Shown: positions 16,764 through 26,213 of the stretch, piece after piece
How the letters are laid out: every line of letters starts with the position of its first letter
How positions within the stretch are numbered: position 1 is the first letter of the stretch
Origin: Flavobacterium ammoniigenes
GTDB lineage: Bacteria > Bacteroidota > Bacteroidia > Flavobacteriales > Flavobacteriaceae
Assembly: GCF_020886055.1 (NCBI RefSeq)
Contig: NZ_AP025184.1
Coordinates: 1-64,000, forward strand
Length of the DNA: 64,000 bases
Direction of reading: 5' to 3'
The notes under the pieces: model-generated
The model's input: the letters and a program-made list of their open reading frames with translations, nothing else
Told to the model about the DNA's origin: nothing
Databases searched by the model: none
Made by a program: the position numbers and the translations under genes

Positions 16764-18218
16764 CTATTGTTGTAACACCCTGTTAATTTGAGTGAAATTT
16801 TTCTCGTAATATTTTTCTTTTGTAGAGGAAATAATCACACCACCGTGAGTAGCAGAGTGTATGAATCGAATCTCGCCCTCGTTAACTTCGACAACCATTC
16901 CGACATGATTAATCTGATTACCGCCTCTGGTTTTGAAGAAAATCAAATCGCCCTTTTGAGCTTGATTAACATCTATAACTGTTCCAATTGTAGCCATTTC
17001 TTGGGAAGATCTTGGCAATTTAATATCCAAAGAACTAAAAGTAGCATACATTAAGCCCGAACAATCAAAACCATTTTTGTTAGTTCCTCCTGATCGGTAA
17101 CCAATTCCTAAATTATCCGATGCCATACGAATCAATTCATCCGCAAGCTCTTCATTGGTATTCCATTTGGCAAGACTACTTGCAATAGTCAAATTATCCT
17201 TAATTTCTTCGGTATCTGAATTGTCATTATTCACTGCTACAACAACAGCTTCCTGAATCGCTTTAGCGCCCGAAATATTTAATTTTGCACCCACATATAG
17301 ATTTTTAATTATGTTGGGATTTTGAGCTTCTAAATCGGCTACCGAAATACCATACTTTTTAGCGATACCATATTTAGTTTCTTTCGCCAGTACTTCGTGA
17401 GTAACAATTGCAGCATTTTCTTCAACCTTTTCTTTATTTATTACTACTATTGGTTCTTTTGCATTTTCTTTTACCTCTATTTTTATTGGAGACACTACCT
17501 CAGCTTGTTTCACGATTGGCTGACTCACTACGGTTCCTTCTTTTACAGGAATTAGAATTTTTTGCCCTGCTTTAAGCGCTTCGTTTTCCAATATCGGATT
17601 TACTTTATCTAAATCGGCTACTGAAATTCCGTATTGTTTTGCAATTCCAAATTTTGTTTCTGAAGGCAATACTTCGTGAGTTAGAGTTGTTGTTGTAAGC
17701 ACAACAGATTCAGCAACGCTCTTACCATTTTTATCTTTAAGAACTACCTCTTTTTTAGGTTCTAATTTTGGGGTATCTTTCTTGATTAGAGCTGCATTGT
17801 TTTGATTGTCTTTAGTTGGAATCTTAATTTTTTGACCTGCTTTTAATCCTGTTTCTACTAATTCTGGATTGGCAGTATTAAGTTCCTCTAGAGAGATTTC
17901 ATATTGTTTCGCAATCCCAAATAAAGTTTCTTTTGGCTGAACTTCGTGAGTCTTTTCAATAGAAGTAATCTTCGATTCTGTTTTGACTTTCGATCCTTTT
18001 GATGTCGAACGCGGAATTAAAATAATAGATTCTAATTTGAGTACTCGGCTACAATCTGGATTAAGTTCATATATAGCGGATGGTTCCACTTGGTATTTCT
18101 GTGCAATAGCAGAAATGGTTTCGCCTTTTTTTACCGTATGTTTAATCAGTTTTTCTTGAGAAAAAACATTCGAAAAATTGATGAATGCTATTATAAAAAG
18201 TAGTTTGTAGAATTTCAT
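16764..18218 (-). CDS. Secreted four-LysM NlpC/P60 endopeptidase
   Basis: This is a peptidoglycan hydrolase that probably cuts stem peptides in the periplasm. The 484 residues hold a signal peptide (1-20) and four LysM domains at about 27-69, 91-134, 181-224 and 274-316. Low-complexity K/E/V-rich linkers separate them, and the C-terminal NlpC/P60 domain runs from about 355 to 484. Catalytic Cys386 is in GFDCSGLM and His438 in NHVGM. LysM domains 2-4 are strikingly similar (THEVxxxETxxGIAKxY), suggesting recent internal duplication. It is transcribed alone with a terminator downstream. Confidence 0.92.
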   Translation of the reverse strand: MKFYKLLFIIAFINFSNVFSQEKLIKHTVKKGETISAIAQKYQVEPSAIYELNPDCSRVLKLESIILIPRSTSKGSKVKTESKITSIEKTHEVQPKETLFGIAKQYEISLEELNTANPELVETGLKAGQKIKIPTKDNQNNAALIKKDTPKLEPKKEVVLKDKNGKSVAESVVLTTTTLTHEVLPSETKFGIAKQYGISVADLDKVNPILENEALKAGQKILIPVKEGTVVSQPIVKQAEVVSPIKIEVKENAKEPIVVINKEKVEENAAIVTHEVLAKETKYGIAKKYGISVADLEAQNPNIIKNLYVGAKLNISGAKAIQEAVVVAVNNDNSDTEEIKDNLTIASSLAKWNTNEELADELIRMASDNLGIGYRSGGTNKNGFDCSGLMYATFSSLDIKLPRSSQEMATIGTVIDVNQAQKGDLIFFKTRGGNQINHVGMVVEVNEGEIRFIHSATHGGVIISSTKEKYYEKNFTQINRVLQQ

Positions 18219-18304
18219 TAGGTCTTTAATTTTACTCTCAATTTACGTGAAATAATATTTTAATATCCATCATTAATAAAACAGAGAGTTTATTTCAAGG
18301 AGTA

Positions 18305-18312
18305 CAAAGGTA
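18305..18312 (-). promoter_or_regulatory. Putative promoter (-7) of the LysM-NlpC/P60 gene
   Basis: The minus strand reads TACCTTTG, 86 bp before the ATG, giving a fairly long leader. No -33 match is seen. Confidence 0.35.
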
Positions 18313-18420
18313 GCCTTTTTACTCACTAATTAAGTTAAAGCATTTATAAAATTGAAAAGAAGAGTAGTTATTACCTAATAAAAACTACCTTTTTAACAGT
18401 GAATATAAATCAACTATAAA

Positions 18421-18450
18421 CAAAAAAGCCTAAGTTTTTACTTAGGCTTT
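18421..18450 (-). terminator. Terminator after acnB
   Basis: A 10-bp stem AAAGCCTAAG / CTTAGGCTTT with a 6-nt loop is followed on the minus strand by a short T-run. Confidence 0.88.
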
Positions 18451-18474
18451 ATACTATATAATAATATTAGTTTG

Positions 18475-21264
18475 TTATCTAACTAACAATTTATGTGGTG
18501 GAGCAAACTTAGTTAAGTTAATTCCTTCAACCGCTTTTTTGTATTCTTCTATCGAAGGAGTTCTTCCTAAAATAGTAGATAAAACAACTACTGGAGTAGA
18601 AGAAAGTAGTGACTCTCCTTTTTTCTCAGCTGTGTCTTCAACCACTCTTCCTTGGAACAAACGAGTAGATGTTGCCATAACAGTATCTCCTTTAGACGCT
18701 TTTTCTTGGTTACCCATACATAGGTTACAACCAGGACGCTCTAAATACAACATGTTTTCATACTCAGTACGTGCAGCACCTTTAGGGGCATTATCATCAA
18801 ATTCAAAACCAGAATATTTACGTAATACGTCCCAATCTCCTTCTGCTTTCAATTCGTCAACAATATTGTAGGTTGGTGGTGCAACTACTAAAGGTGCCTG
18901 GAACTCTACCTTACCTTCATGTCTTTCGATATTTTTAAGCATTTGTGCCAATATTTTCATATCGCCTTTGTGCACCATACATGATCCAATAAATCCTAAA
19001 TCAACTTTTTTAGTACCTCCGTAGAAAGATAATGGACGGATAGTATCGTGAGTATATCGCTTAGATACATCCTTATTATTCACATCTGGATCAGCAATCA
19101 TTGGTTCATTGATAACATCCAAATCAACTTCTAATTCAGCATAGTATTTTGCATTGGCATCCGGACGTAAAGCAGGCTTATCACCCGTTTTAATTTCCTC
19201 AATTCTTTTATTTGCTTTATTGATAAGACCTTGTAACACTTGTTTAGCATTGTCCATTCCCTTATCGATCATGATTTGGATTCTACCTTTGGCGATTTCC
19301 AATGATTCAATCAAGGTTTCATCTTCCGAAATACAAATAGACGCTTTGGCTTTCATTTCAGCAGACCAGTCAGTAAAAGTAAAGGCTTGGTCAGCAGTTA
19401 AAGTTCCAATATGAACTTCAATAATACGACCTTGGAATACATTTTCTCCTCCAAATTTATGTAACATTTGTGCCTGAGTTGCATGCACCACATCACGGAA
19501 ATCCATGTATTCTTTCATAGTTCCTTTGAACGTTACTTTAACCGATTCAGGAATTGGCATAGAAGCCTCCCCTGTTGCTAAAGCTAATGCTACTGTACCA
19601 GAATCCGCTCCAAAAGCAACTCCTTTTGACATTCTTGTGTGTGAGTCACCACCAATAATGATCGCCCATTCATCAATAGTAATATCGTTTAATACTTTAT
19701 GGATAACGTCTGTCATCGGGTGATACACTCCTTTTGGATCACGTGCAGTGATTAATCCAAAATCGTTCATGAATTGCATCAATTTCGGAATATTAGCTTG
19801 CGCTTTTTTGTCCCAAACCGAAGCAGTGTGACATCCAGATTGGTAAGCTCCGTCAACAATTGGCGAAATTACTTTGGCTGCCATTGATTCTAATTCTTGA
19901 GCAGTCATCAATCCAGTAGTATCTTGCGAACCAACAATGTTTACTTCAACACGAACATCCGAACCAGCGTGTAATACTTTTCCAGGTGTTGTTCCAACCG
20001 CATTTTTGTTGAATATTTTCTCTACTGCAGTTAACCCTTGACCATCATTTGATACTTCTTTCGAAGGAGCAAAAACAGTTGGAATATCGATTCCAAGTAC
20101 TTTACAGGCAAAAGTTTGAATTTTTTTACCAAATACAATGGCATACGAACCACCTGCTTTGATAAATTCGATTTTTTGTGGGGTGAAAGATCTTGATAAG
20201 TCAATCAATTCTTGATCACCGTTATATAATTTTTTAGCTTTCGTATTGATGGTCAAAACTGTTCCTGTAGCAACAGAATATACTTGCTCCAAAATTGGAT
20301 CTCCATTTTCATCACGAACAAGCTCACCATTCGCATCCGTTTTCTTAACCCAGTTTTTCAAATCAATTCCAATACCACCTGTAACGTCTACAGTAGTAAG
20401 GAAAATTGGCGAAATACCATTAGTTCCACCTACAATTGGTGCAATATTGACAAACGGAATATAAGGGCTTGCTTTTTTTCCAGTCCAAAGTGCCACGTTA
20501 TTTACACCAGACATTCTAGAAGAACCTACTCCCATTGTCCCTTTTTCTGCAATTAACATTACACTTTTATCAGGATATTGCGCTTGAAGCGCTTGAATTT
20601 CTTCTTGAGCTTGAGGCGTAATCATACATTTACCATGCAATTCGCGGTCTGAACGAGAGTGTGCTTGGTTTCCAGGAGACAATAAATCGGTTGAGATATC
20701 ACCTTCGCCAGCAATAAAAGTAACCACTTTGATCTCTTCTGGCATTTCAGGCAATTTTGTAAAAAACTCCGCTTTTGCGTAGCTTTCTAAAATGTCTTTT
20801 GCAGTAGCATTGCCATTTGTATAGGCTTCTTTCAAACGAGCTGTATCTGCATCATAAAGATAGACTTGTGTTTTAAGTACATCCGAAGCTTGTTGAGCAA
20901 TTGCCACATCATTCCCTAAAGCCAAGTCAAGAAGTACTTCAATAGAAGTTCCCCCTTTCATGTGCGACAATAATTCAAATGCAAAAGCAACTGTGATTTC
21001 ATTCACCACCTCTTTACCAAGAATAATATCTTTTAAGAAATACGCTTTTTTACCAGCCGCACTCGTAGTTCCTGGAAGTGTATTGTAAATGAAAAAATTA
21101 AGACAATCTTTTCTATTTGGGTTGTTTGTATCTTTGATTTGCGCTATAATTTCACTTAGTAAATCTGCGCTATCAATTGGTTTTGGATGCAATCCTTGAC
21201 CTTTTCTTTCTTCTATTTCTTTGATGTATTCGTTATAAAGATTCATTGCATTATCAATAGCCAT
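18475..21264 (-). CDS. acnB: Aconitate hydratase B (bifunctional 2-methylisocitrate dehydratase type)
   Basis: This TCA-cycle enzyme interconverts citrate and isocitrate through a [4Fe-4S] cluster. The 929-residue protein has the AcnB architecture: an N-terminal HEAT-like domain, then a swivelling domain, then the catalytic domains. The cluster cysteines are in SGCHTASVW and in RPGCNLCMGNQ. The segment GGDSHTRMSKGVAFGADSGT is typical of AcnB. AcnB enzymes often also act on 2-methylisocitrate, which would fit propionate metabolism together with mutAB; that activity is inferred. It is transcribed alone. Confidence 0.96.
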   Translation of the reverse strand: MAIDNAMNLYNEYIKEIEERKGQGLHPKPIDSADLLSEIIAQIKDTNNPNRKDCLNFFIYNTLPGTTSAAGKKAYFLKDIILGKEVVNEITVAFAFELLSHMKGGTSIEVLLDLALGNDVAIAQQASDVLKTQVYLYDADTARLKEAYTNGNATAKDILESYAKAEFFTKLPEMPEEIKVVTFIAGEGDISTDLLSPGNQAHSRSDRELHGKCMITPQAQEEIQALQAQYPDKSVMLIAEKGTMGVGSSRMSGVNNVALWTGKKASPYIPFVNIAPIVGGTNGISPIFLTTVDVTGGIGIDLKNWVKKTDANGELVRDENGDPILEQVYSVATGTVLTINTKAKKLYNGDQELIDLSRSFTPQKIEFIKAGGSYAIVFGKKIQTFACKVLGIDIPTVFAPSKEVSNDGQGLTAVEKIFNKNAVGTTPGKVLHAGSDVRVEVNIVGSQDTTGLMTAQELESMAAKVISPIVDGAYQSGCHTASVWDKKAQANIPKLMQFMNDFGLITARDPKGVYHPMTDVIHKVLNDITIDEWAIIIGGDSHTRMSKGVAFGADSGTVALALATGEASMPIPESVKVTFKGTMKEYMDFRDVVHATQAQMLHKFGGENVFQGRIIEVHIGTLTADQAFTFTDWSAEMKAKASICISEDETLIESLEIAKGRIQIMIDKGMDNAKQVLQGLINKANKRIEEIKTGDKPALRPDANAKYYAELEVDLDVINEPMIADPDVNNKDVSKRYTHDTIRPLSFYGGTKKVDLGFIGSCMVHKGDMKILAQMLKNIERHEGKVEFQAPLVVAPPTYNIVDELKAEGDWDVLRKYSGFEFDDNAPKGAARTEYENMLYLERPGCNLCMGNQEKASKGDTVMATSTRLFQGRVVEDTAEKKGESLLSSTPVVVLSTILGRTPSIEEYKKAVEGINLTKFAPPHKLLVR

Positions 21265-21298
21265 AATATAGAGGGTATTTGTGTTTTTATATGTTAAG

Positions 21299-21306
21299 CA
21301 AATTTA
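21299..21306 (-). promoter_or_regulatory. Putative acnB promoter (-7)
   Basis: The minus strand reads TAAATTTG, a perfect TAnnTTTG, 34 bp before the acnB ATG. The rest of the 298-bp spacer up to the SurA-like gene is AT-rich with no gene that I can see. Confidence 0.45.
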
Positions 21307-21492
21307 GAAATTAAAGCCGAGATTTAAAAATAATTTAATAAAACTAGCCTTGTTGATGATTATTATTATAAAATAACAAATGAGAGTAAAATTATTTACC
21401 AAAACAATAATTTAACCAAGTAAATACTAAATAATTAACAAAATAATTACAGAATTTTACAATCAATAAAATCCAAAATAAAAAAGGATTAA

Positions 21493-21541
21493 AAAACAAA
21501 AAGAGTTAGCAAAATGAATTTGATTTCATAAGGCTAACTCT
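21493..21541 (-). terminator. Terminator after the SurA-like gene
   Basis: A 9-bp stem AGAGTTAGC / GCTAACTCT (21502-21510 and 21533-21541) with a 22-nt loop is followed on the minus strand by T-rich sequence. Confidence 0.75.
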
Positions 21542-21562
21542 CTATTGAATTATTTGAAGCAT

Positions 21563-22960
21563 TTATTTTTTTAACCAATTGTTGGTAAAAACACAATCTC
21601 TATACTCACCCACAATTTTAATATAAGTATCCTTTATTTTCGCATCAAACCATTTTCCAATGGCTTTTATTTGTTTTTCTTTTAATGCCAATTCTTTAAT
21701 CTTTGGATAATCTTTTGCATAATCAGCAGTATGTTCGTTGATACGATTGGTTACTGTAATTAGTTTGTATTGTTTTTTTCCTTCTTGAGGCTCTTCAGCA
21801 AAAGCCGATGAAACTTCATTCTCCTTTAAATTAGATACCTGTGCATATAAAGCTGGGTCCATTTTAGTCAATTCAAAACGAGTATCTTGTGTTTTAGGAT
21901 TGATTAAAGTTCCGCCATTGGTTTTGGTTTCTTTTTCATCAGACAAGGTTCTTGCTGCCTCTGCAAAAGTAATTTCCTTATCCATAATTCGCTTACGAAT
22001 CAAATTGATTTTTTCTTTGGCTTCTTGCAAGGATTCCTCCGTTACTTTGGGTGCCAATAAAATATGACGCAATTCTACTTCTTGTCCTTTGATCTTCTCC
22101 ACATAAATAATGTGGTACCCAAAATCAGTTTCAAATGGTGCTGAAATTTCGCCTTCGGCCAAACTGAATGCCACCTCTTTAAATTCTTTAACAAAAGGTG
22201 TTTTACGATTCATTTTGTAATAACCACCACTCGCTCTTGAACCTGGATCTTGTGAATACAAAACAGCTTTGGTAGCAAAACTAGAGCCTTCTTGAATTTC
22301 TTTTTTGAATCCATTCAAACGATCGATTACCTTTTGTTTATCAGCATCTGAAATTTTGGGTTTAACTACAATTTGAGCTACTTCCATTTCGGCACCAAAA
22401 ACAGGTAATTCTTCTTTTGGAATTTTTTTGAAAAAGTTACGCACTTCCTCAGGTGTAATTTGAACATCGTCAACAATTTTCTTTTGCATTTCCGATGTAA
22501 GCTTGTTTTCTTTTAAAATATCAAAGAAATAAGTTCTGAATTCTTCTTCATTATTCTTTTTATAATATTGCACAATTTTATCCATAGAACCTAATTGTTC
22601 TGTCATATAACCCAAACGCTCATCCATCATTGCTTTTACTTCAGTGTCTGTTACCTTCACACTATCTTGAACAGCTTGGTGGGCATACAATTTATCTTCC
22701 ATTAGTTTTCCTAACATCTGACATCTGGAAATATCCTTTACAGAACCTCCTTGACTTGAAATCTCCAAATAGGCTTTATCAATATCCGAATCTAAAATAA
22801 TGTACTCCCCAATAGTAGCAATTACACCATCTATTTTCATTTTTTTGGACGAATCTGCTTTAGGTAATTCTTTTGCGGGTTGGTCTTTAATTACCTCTTG
22901 GGCAAAGACTGTTACTACAGAAAAAAGAACCAAGAAAAAAGAAAGTACCTTCTTATTCAT
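21563..22960 (-). CDS. SurA-like periplasmic peptidyl-prolyl isomerase
   Basis: This periplasmic chaperone likely escorts outer-membrane proteins. From ATG 22960 the protein has 465 residues and starts with a clean signal peptide (MNKKVLSFFLVLFSVVTVFAQ); the longer frame would bury that signal behind 19 residues. A SurA-type N-terminal helical domain follows, then two parvulin domains. The first is near VAQIVVKP through SQDPGSRASGGYYK and DFGYHIIYVEK. The second, starting ELRHILLAP, is more divergent. A complete divergent-type promoter lies upstream at 23059-23088. Confidence 0.88.
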   Translation of the reverse strand: MNKKVLSFFLVLFSVVTVFAQEVIKDQPAKELPKADSSKKMKIDGVIATIGEYIILDSDIDKAYLEISSQGGSVKDISRCQMLGKLMEDKLYAHQAVQDSVKVTDTEVKAMMDERLGYMTEQLGSMDKIVQYYKKNNEEEFRTYFFDILKENKLTSEMQKKIVDDVQITPEEVRNFFKKIPKEELPVFGAEMEVAQIVVKPKISDADKQKVIDRLNGFKKEIQEGSSFATKAVLYSQDPGSRASGGYYKMNRKTPFVKEFKEVAFSLAEGEISAPFETDFGYHIIYVEKIKGQEVELRHILLAPKVTEESLQEAKEKINLIRKRIMDKEITFAEAARTLSDEKETKTNGGTLINPKTQDTRFELTKMDPALYAQVSNLKENEVSSAFAEEPQEGKKQYKLITVTNRINEHTADYAKDYPKIKELALKEKQIKAIGKWFDAKIKDTYIKIVGEYRDCVFTNNWLKK

Positions 22961-23058
22961 AAAAGTGGTCATGGATGGTAATTGAAATCGCATTGTTTGA
23001 TTTTTATTTATTAGCACTTCTATTACTAATTCAAGAAGCCTAAATTTATTATTGCCAA

Positions 23059-23088
23059 CAAAAATAACAATTCAATTAGAGAATGCAA
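23059..23088 (-). promoter_or_regulatory. Promoter of the SurA-like gene
   Basis: The minus strand shows TTG (23088-23086), a 19-bp spacer and TATTTTTG (23066-23059), a full match to the flavobacterial consensus TTG-N(17-23)-TAnnTTTG. It lies about 98 bp before the ATG. Confidence 0.6.
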
Positions 23089-23173
23089 GTACTATGCGTA
23101 CTATTAACAAAAAATTAGTAGGGCATCTACTTAATCTGTAATACTAAGAAATATTGGAAAATAAGTACAACCC

Positions 23174-23240
23174 TAGCCCTGATGGCAGCGGCATCCTGTG
23201 GTGGCAGGGTTCGCCAGCACAGATAGAGCGCACAGCAGGA
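23174..23240 (+). ncRNA. Structured 67-nt element, copy 1
   Basis: The 5' flank starts TAGCCCTGATGG and the 3' flank ends ACAGCAGGA, both nearly identical to the copy at 55698-55764. Between them is a hairpin of quite different sequence, CTGTGGTGGC / GCCAGCACAG (9 of 10 bp). Flank pairs CCTG/CAGG and GATG/CATC could close a multibranch fold. It lies between the divergent surA-like and prfC promoters, oriented like prfC. It may belong to a known Bacteroidota RNA or repeat family; I cannot name it with certainty. Confidence 0.6.
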
Positions 23241-23290
23241 TTAGCTCTCTAGAAAAGCATTTGGAATTAGTTAATTAATGAAGTAAATAG

Positions 23291-23298
23291 TATTTTTG
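23291..23298 (+). promoter_or_regulatory. Putative prfC promoter (-7)
   Basis: TATTTTTG fits TAnnTTTG and ends 18 bp before the chosen prfC ATG. A TTTG at 23260-23263 lies 27 bp upstream, further than the usual spacing. It overlaps an upstream in-frame TTG codon, which supports the downstream start. Confidence 0.45.
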
Positions 23299-23316
23299 CA
23301 ATCCATTATAGCAATT

Positions 23317-24906
23317 ATGAGTTTTTTAGAAGAAATACAACGTAGAAGAACCTTTGGAATTATTTCGCATCCCGATGCAGGAAAGACAACATTAACTGAA
23401 AAATTACTTCTTTTTGGAGGGGCGATTCAGGAAGCGGGTGCTGTGAAAAATAATAAAATCAAGAAAGGCGCCACGTCTGACTTTATGGAAATTGAGCGTC
23501 AAAGAGGGATTTCGGTTTCGACTTCGGTTTTGGCATTCAATTACAAAGAGAAAAAAATCAACATTTTGGATACGCCTGGGCATAAGGATTTTGCCGAGGA
23601 TACGTTTCGAACGTTGACTGCCGTGGATAGCGTAATTGTAGTGATTGACGTTGCTAAAGGGGTCGAAGAACAAACGGAGAAATTAGTTTCGGTTTGTAGA
23701 ATGCGAAACATTCCGATTATTGTTTTTATCAATAAATTAGACCGAGAAGGAAAAGACGCTTTTGACTTGATGGACGAAGTGGAGCAAAAATTGGGCTTGA
23801 CCGTTACGCCTTTGAGTTTTCCTATCGGAATGGGGTATGACTTCCAAGGAATTTATAATTTATGGGAACAAAACATTAATTTATTTAGCGGAGATAGCCG
23901 TAAAAATATAGAAGAAACCATCGCTTTTTCAGACGTTCAAAGCCCTGAATTAGAAAAAATAATTGGTCAAAAACCAGCAGATAAATTGCGTGAAGAATTG
24001 GAATTGATTGACGAAGTCTATCCGAAATTTGATCGTCAAGATTATTTAGACGGAAAATTACAACCCGTATTTTTTGGTTCGGCTTTGAATAATTTTGGAG
24101 TTCGAGAATTGTTGGATTGCTTTGTTGCCATTGCACCTTCGCCTCGCGCTAAAGATTCAGAGACGCGTTTAGTGGATCCAAAAGAAGAGAAAATGTCTGG
24201 TTTTGTATTTAAGATTCACGCGAATATGGATCCTAAACACCGCGACCGTTTGGCTTTCATCAAAATTGTGTCGGGAACTTTTGAACGTAACAAACCGTAT
24301 TATCATGTGCGTCAAAAAAAGAATTTAAAATTCTCGAGTCCGAATGCCTTTTTTGCTGAGAAAAAAGAAATTGTAGACATCTCCTACCCTGGAGATATTG
24401 TAGGATTGCACGATACGGGTAACTTCAAAATTGGCGATACCTTGACCGAAGGCGAAGTGATGAGCTTTAAAGGAATTCCAAGTTTCTCTCCAGAACATTT
24501 CCGTTACATCAATAATGCCGATCCATTAAAAGCCAAACAACTAGACAAAGGTGTTGACCAGTTAATGGACGAAGGTGTAGCACAGTTGTTTACTTTAGAA
24601 ATGAATAACCGTAAAATTATCGGAACGGTTGGAGCCTTACAATACGAAGTAATTCAATACCGTTTGCAACACGAATACGGCGCTAAATGTACCTATGAAA
24701 ACTTCCCGGTACACAAAGCGTGTTGGGTAAAACCAGACGATGCTAAAAGCGAGGAATTCAAAGAATTCAAACGTATCAAGCAAAAGTTTTTGGCACACGA
24801 TAAATACGGCCAATTGGTATTTTTAGCTGATTCCGATTTTACGATTCAGATGACACAGAGTAAGTATCCAAATGTGAAGTTATTTTTTACTTCGGAATTT
24901 GAATAA
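23317..24906 (+). CDS. prfC: Peptide chain release factor 3
   Basis: RF3 is a translational GTPase that recycles RF1/RF2 after termination. From ATG 23317 it has 529 residues, the normal size; an upstream TTG would add 7 residues but overlaps the promoter. GTPase motifs are G1 SHPDAGKTTL near residue 18, G3 DTPGHKDF near 87 and G4 NKLDRE near 140. The C-terminal part has the RF3-specific EVIQYRLQHEYGA segment. The stop codon directly abuts the stop codon of the convergent decarboxylase gene, with no terminator between them. Confidence 0.95.
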   Translation: MSFLEEIQRRRTFGIISHPDAGKTTLTEKLLLFGGAIQEAGAVKNNKIKKGATSDFMEIERQRGISVSTSVLAFNYKEKKINILDTPGHKDFAEDTFRTLTAVDSVIVVIDVAKGVEEQTEKLVSVCRMRNIPIIVFINKLDREGKDAFDLMDEVEQKLGLTVTPLSFPIGMGYDFQGIYNLWEQNINLFSGDSRKNIEETIAFSDVQSPELEKIIGQKPADKLREELELIDEVYPKFDRQDYLDGKLQPVFFGSALNNFGVRELLDCFVAIAPSPRAKDSETRLVDPKEEKMSGFVFKIHANMDPKHRDRLAFIKIVSGTFERNKPYYHVRQKKNLKFSSPNAFFAEKKEIVDISYPGDIVGLHDTGNFKIGDTLTEGEVMSFKGIPSFSPEHFRYINNADPLKAKQLDKGVDQLMDEGVAQLFTLEMNNRKIIGTVGALQYEVIQYRLQHEYGAKCTYENFPVHKACWVKPDDAKSEEFKEFKRIKQKFLAHDKYGQLVFLADSDFTIQMTQSKYPNVKLFFTSEFE

Positions 24907-26067
24907 TTAAAAACTGAATTCGTATTCGTTTTCAACGACTTCTTCGCAGTTTTGAATATCTAAAATCAAATTGTCAATTTGTTCTTTGGTCACATTGGGC
25001 ATACAAATGATATGAGAAATAGTTTCTTGAGTGGCCAACTGCCATTTGGAAATGATGGAATCGTGTACTTTGGGAAACACAATTGTAATCGCACTCGGAT
25101 TTCTCCAAGCTGGAATCCCAATTTCATTCAATCTTTTTTCGCAATAAGCTGCTACTTCAAGACTGTTTTGGAATCGTTGTCTCAAACCTTCTACTCCCAT
25201 TCTTTTTAACGCATACCACAAAAATAAGGGACTATGACCGTTTCTTGAACCGGTAATCGTAGTGTCAAAGGAACCGATATAAGAAACACCTTTAGCAATT
25301 CTATCGCGATTGGATTTTTTGGTAATAATAACCCCAGAAGGTATTGGAGAACCAATAAACTTGTGACCACTAATCGCCACACTGTCGGCACCATCTTTAA
25401 AGTCAAAAGGGACTCTAGGTTCTACAAAAGCACCATAACTTCCTGCAAGTGCAGCATCACAATGAATGTAAGTATCTTGAATAGCTAAGCTTTTTAGAAT
25501 AGATTTTATTCTAGATACATCATCCTTGGCTTCTTTCATCGTGGTACCGTAATTAGCTAACACAATAGCTGGCTTATCGCGATTGATGCGCAAGGTGTTT
25601 TCTAAATCGGCATAATCAATTTCTCCATTTTCTTGCGAACGAATCACAATACTTGGAATGTTTAACAAATGGATGTTCTTACGAATACTATAATGCGTCG
25701 ATTCTGAATAATACACCATGCCTTTTGGATATAACTCTCTGGCTAAATACAAGCCATACAAATTACTTTCGGAACCACCATTGGTAACATAACCCCAATA
25801 ATCATTTGGGTCAGCTCTAAATAGCTTAGCAAAAAAACCAACTACTTCTCGCTCGAGCTCGTGCGTTTTAACTTTATTAATAGAATTTTCAAACGGATCG
25901 CCTACATTGTTAATTGGGTATTTTAAAAATGGCATGATTTCCGAAAAATCAAAATCTTTAGACACCGGATAACCAATAGAATTCTCATTAGAAATATCAA
26001 TTAGTTGTTCCAAAGTTACTATTCGTTGCTTGTCTGTATCGGTAAGAAAGGCTGAATGTAATTCCAT
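24907..26067 (-). CDS. Histidine-decarboxylase-like PLP-dependent decarboxylase
   Basis: The 386-residue group II PLP decarboxylase starts at ATG 26067. The PLP lysine (about residue 236) lies in SGHKFIGSPIPSGV, very close to the SGHKMIGSP motif of the PLP-type histidine decarboxylase of Morganella. Upstream are NGGSESNLYG, STHYSIRKN and the cofactor-binding HCDAALAGSYG. Length is close to the 378-residue Hdc. Histamine production is therefore likely, but a different amino-acid or serine-type substrate cannot be excluded. It is divergent from an Lrp regulator (146 bp apart) and tail-to-tail with prfC. No histidine/histamine antiporter gene is adjacent. Confidence 0.75.
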   Translation of the reverse strand: MELHSAFLTDTDKQRIVTLEQLIDISNENSIGYPVSKDFDFSEIMPFLKYPINNVGDPFENSINKVKTHELEREVVGFFAKLFRADPNDYWGYVTNGGSESNLYGLYLARELYPKGMVYYSESTHYSIRKNIHLLNIPSIVIRSQENGEIDYADLENTLRINRDKPAIVLANYGTTMKEAKDDVSRIKSILKSLAIQDTYIHCDAALAGSYGAFVEPRVPFDFKDGADSVAISGHKFIGSPIPSGVIITKKSNRDRIAKGVSYIGSFDTTITGSRNGHSPLFLWYALKRMGVEGLRQRFQNSLEVAAYCEKRLNEIGIPAWRNPSAITIVFPKVHDSIISKWQLATQETISHIICMPNVTKEQIDNLILDIQNCEEVVENEYEFSF

Positions 26068-26131
26068 TGTTTTTATTGTAAATGTAGATTTATTTTTAAA
26101 ATTTTCTAAATAATACAAATATTCGATATAA

Positions 26132-26162
26132 TTATTCTAAAATATGTAAATTAGCAGAATAA
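26132..26162. promoter_or_regulatory. Candidate operator between decarboxylase and lrp genes
   Basis: TTATTCT (26132-26138) and AGAATAA (26156-26162) form a 7-bp inverted repeat separated by 17 bp, in the 146-bp divergent region. Local AT-richness keeps this tentative. Confidence 0.3.
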
Positions 26163-26213
26163 AATTATTAAAACCGTCATTTAAAATAATTAAAACAATA
26201 AAAAAATTTCAAA

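Noticed and set aside
16764..18218. Assembly duplication in the LysM repeats
   Set aside because: The repeats differ at many codons and in their linkers, so they are genuine protein repeats rather than a collapsed or duplicated assembly.
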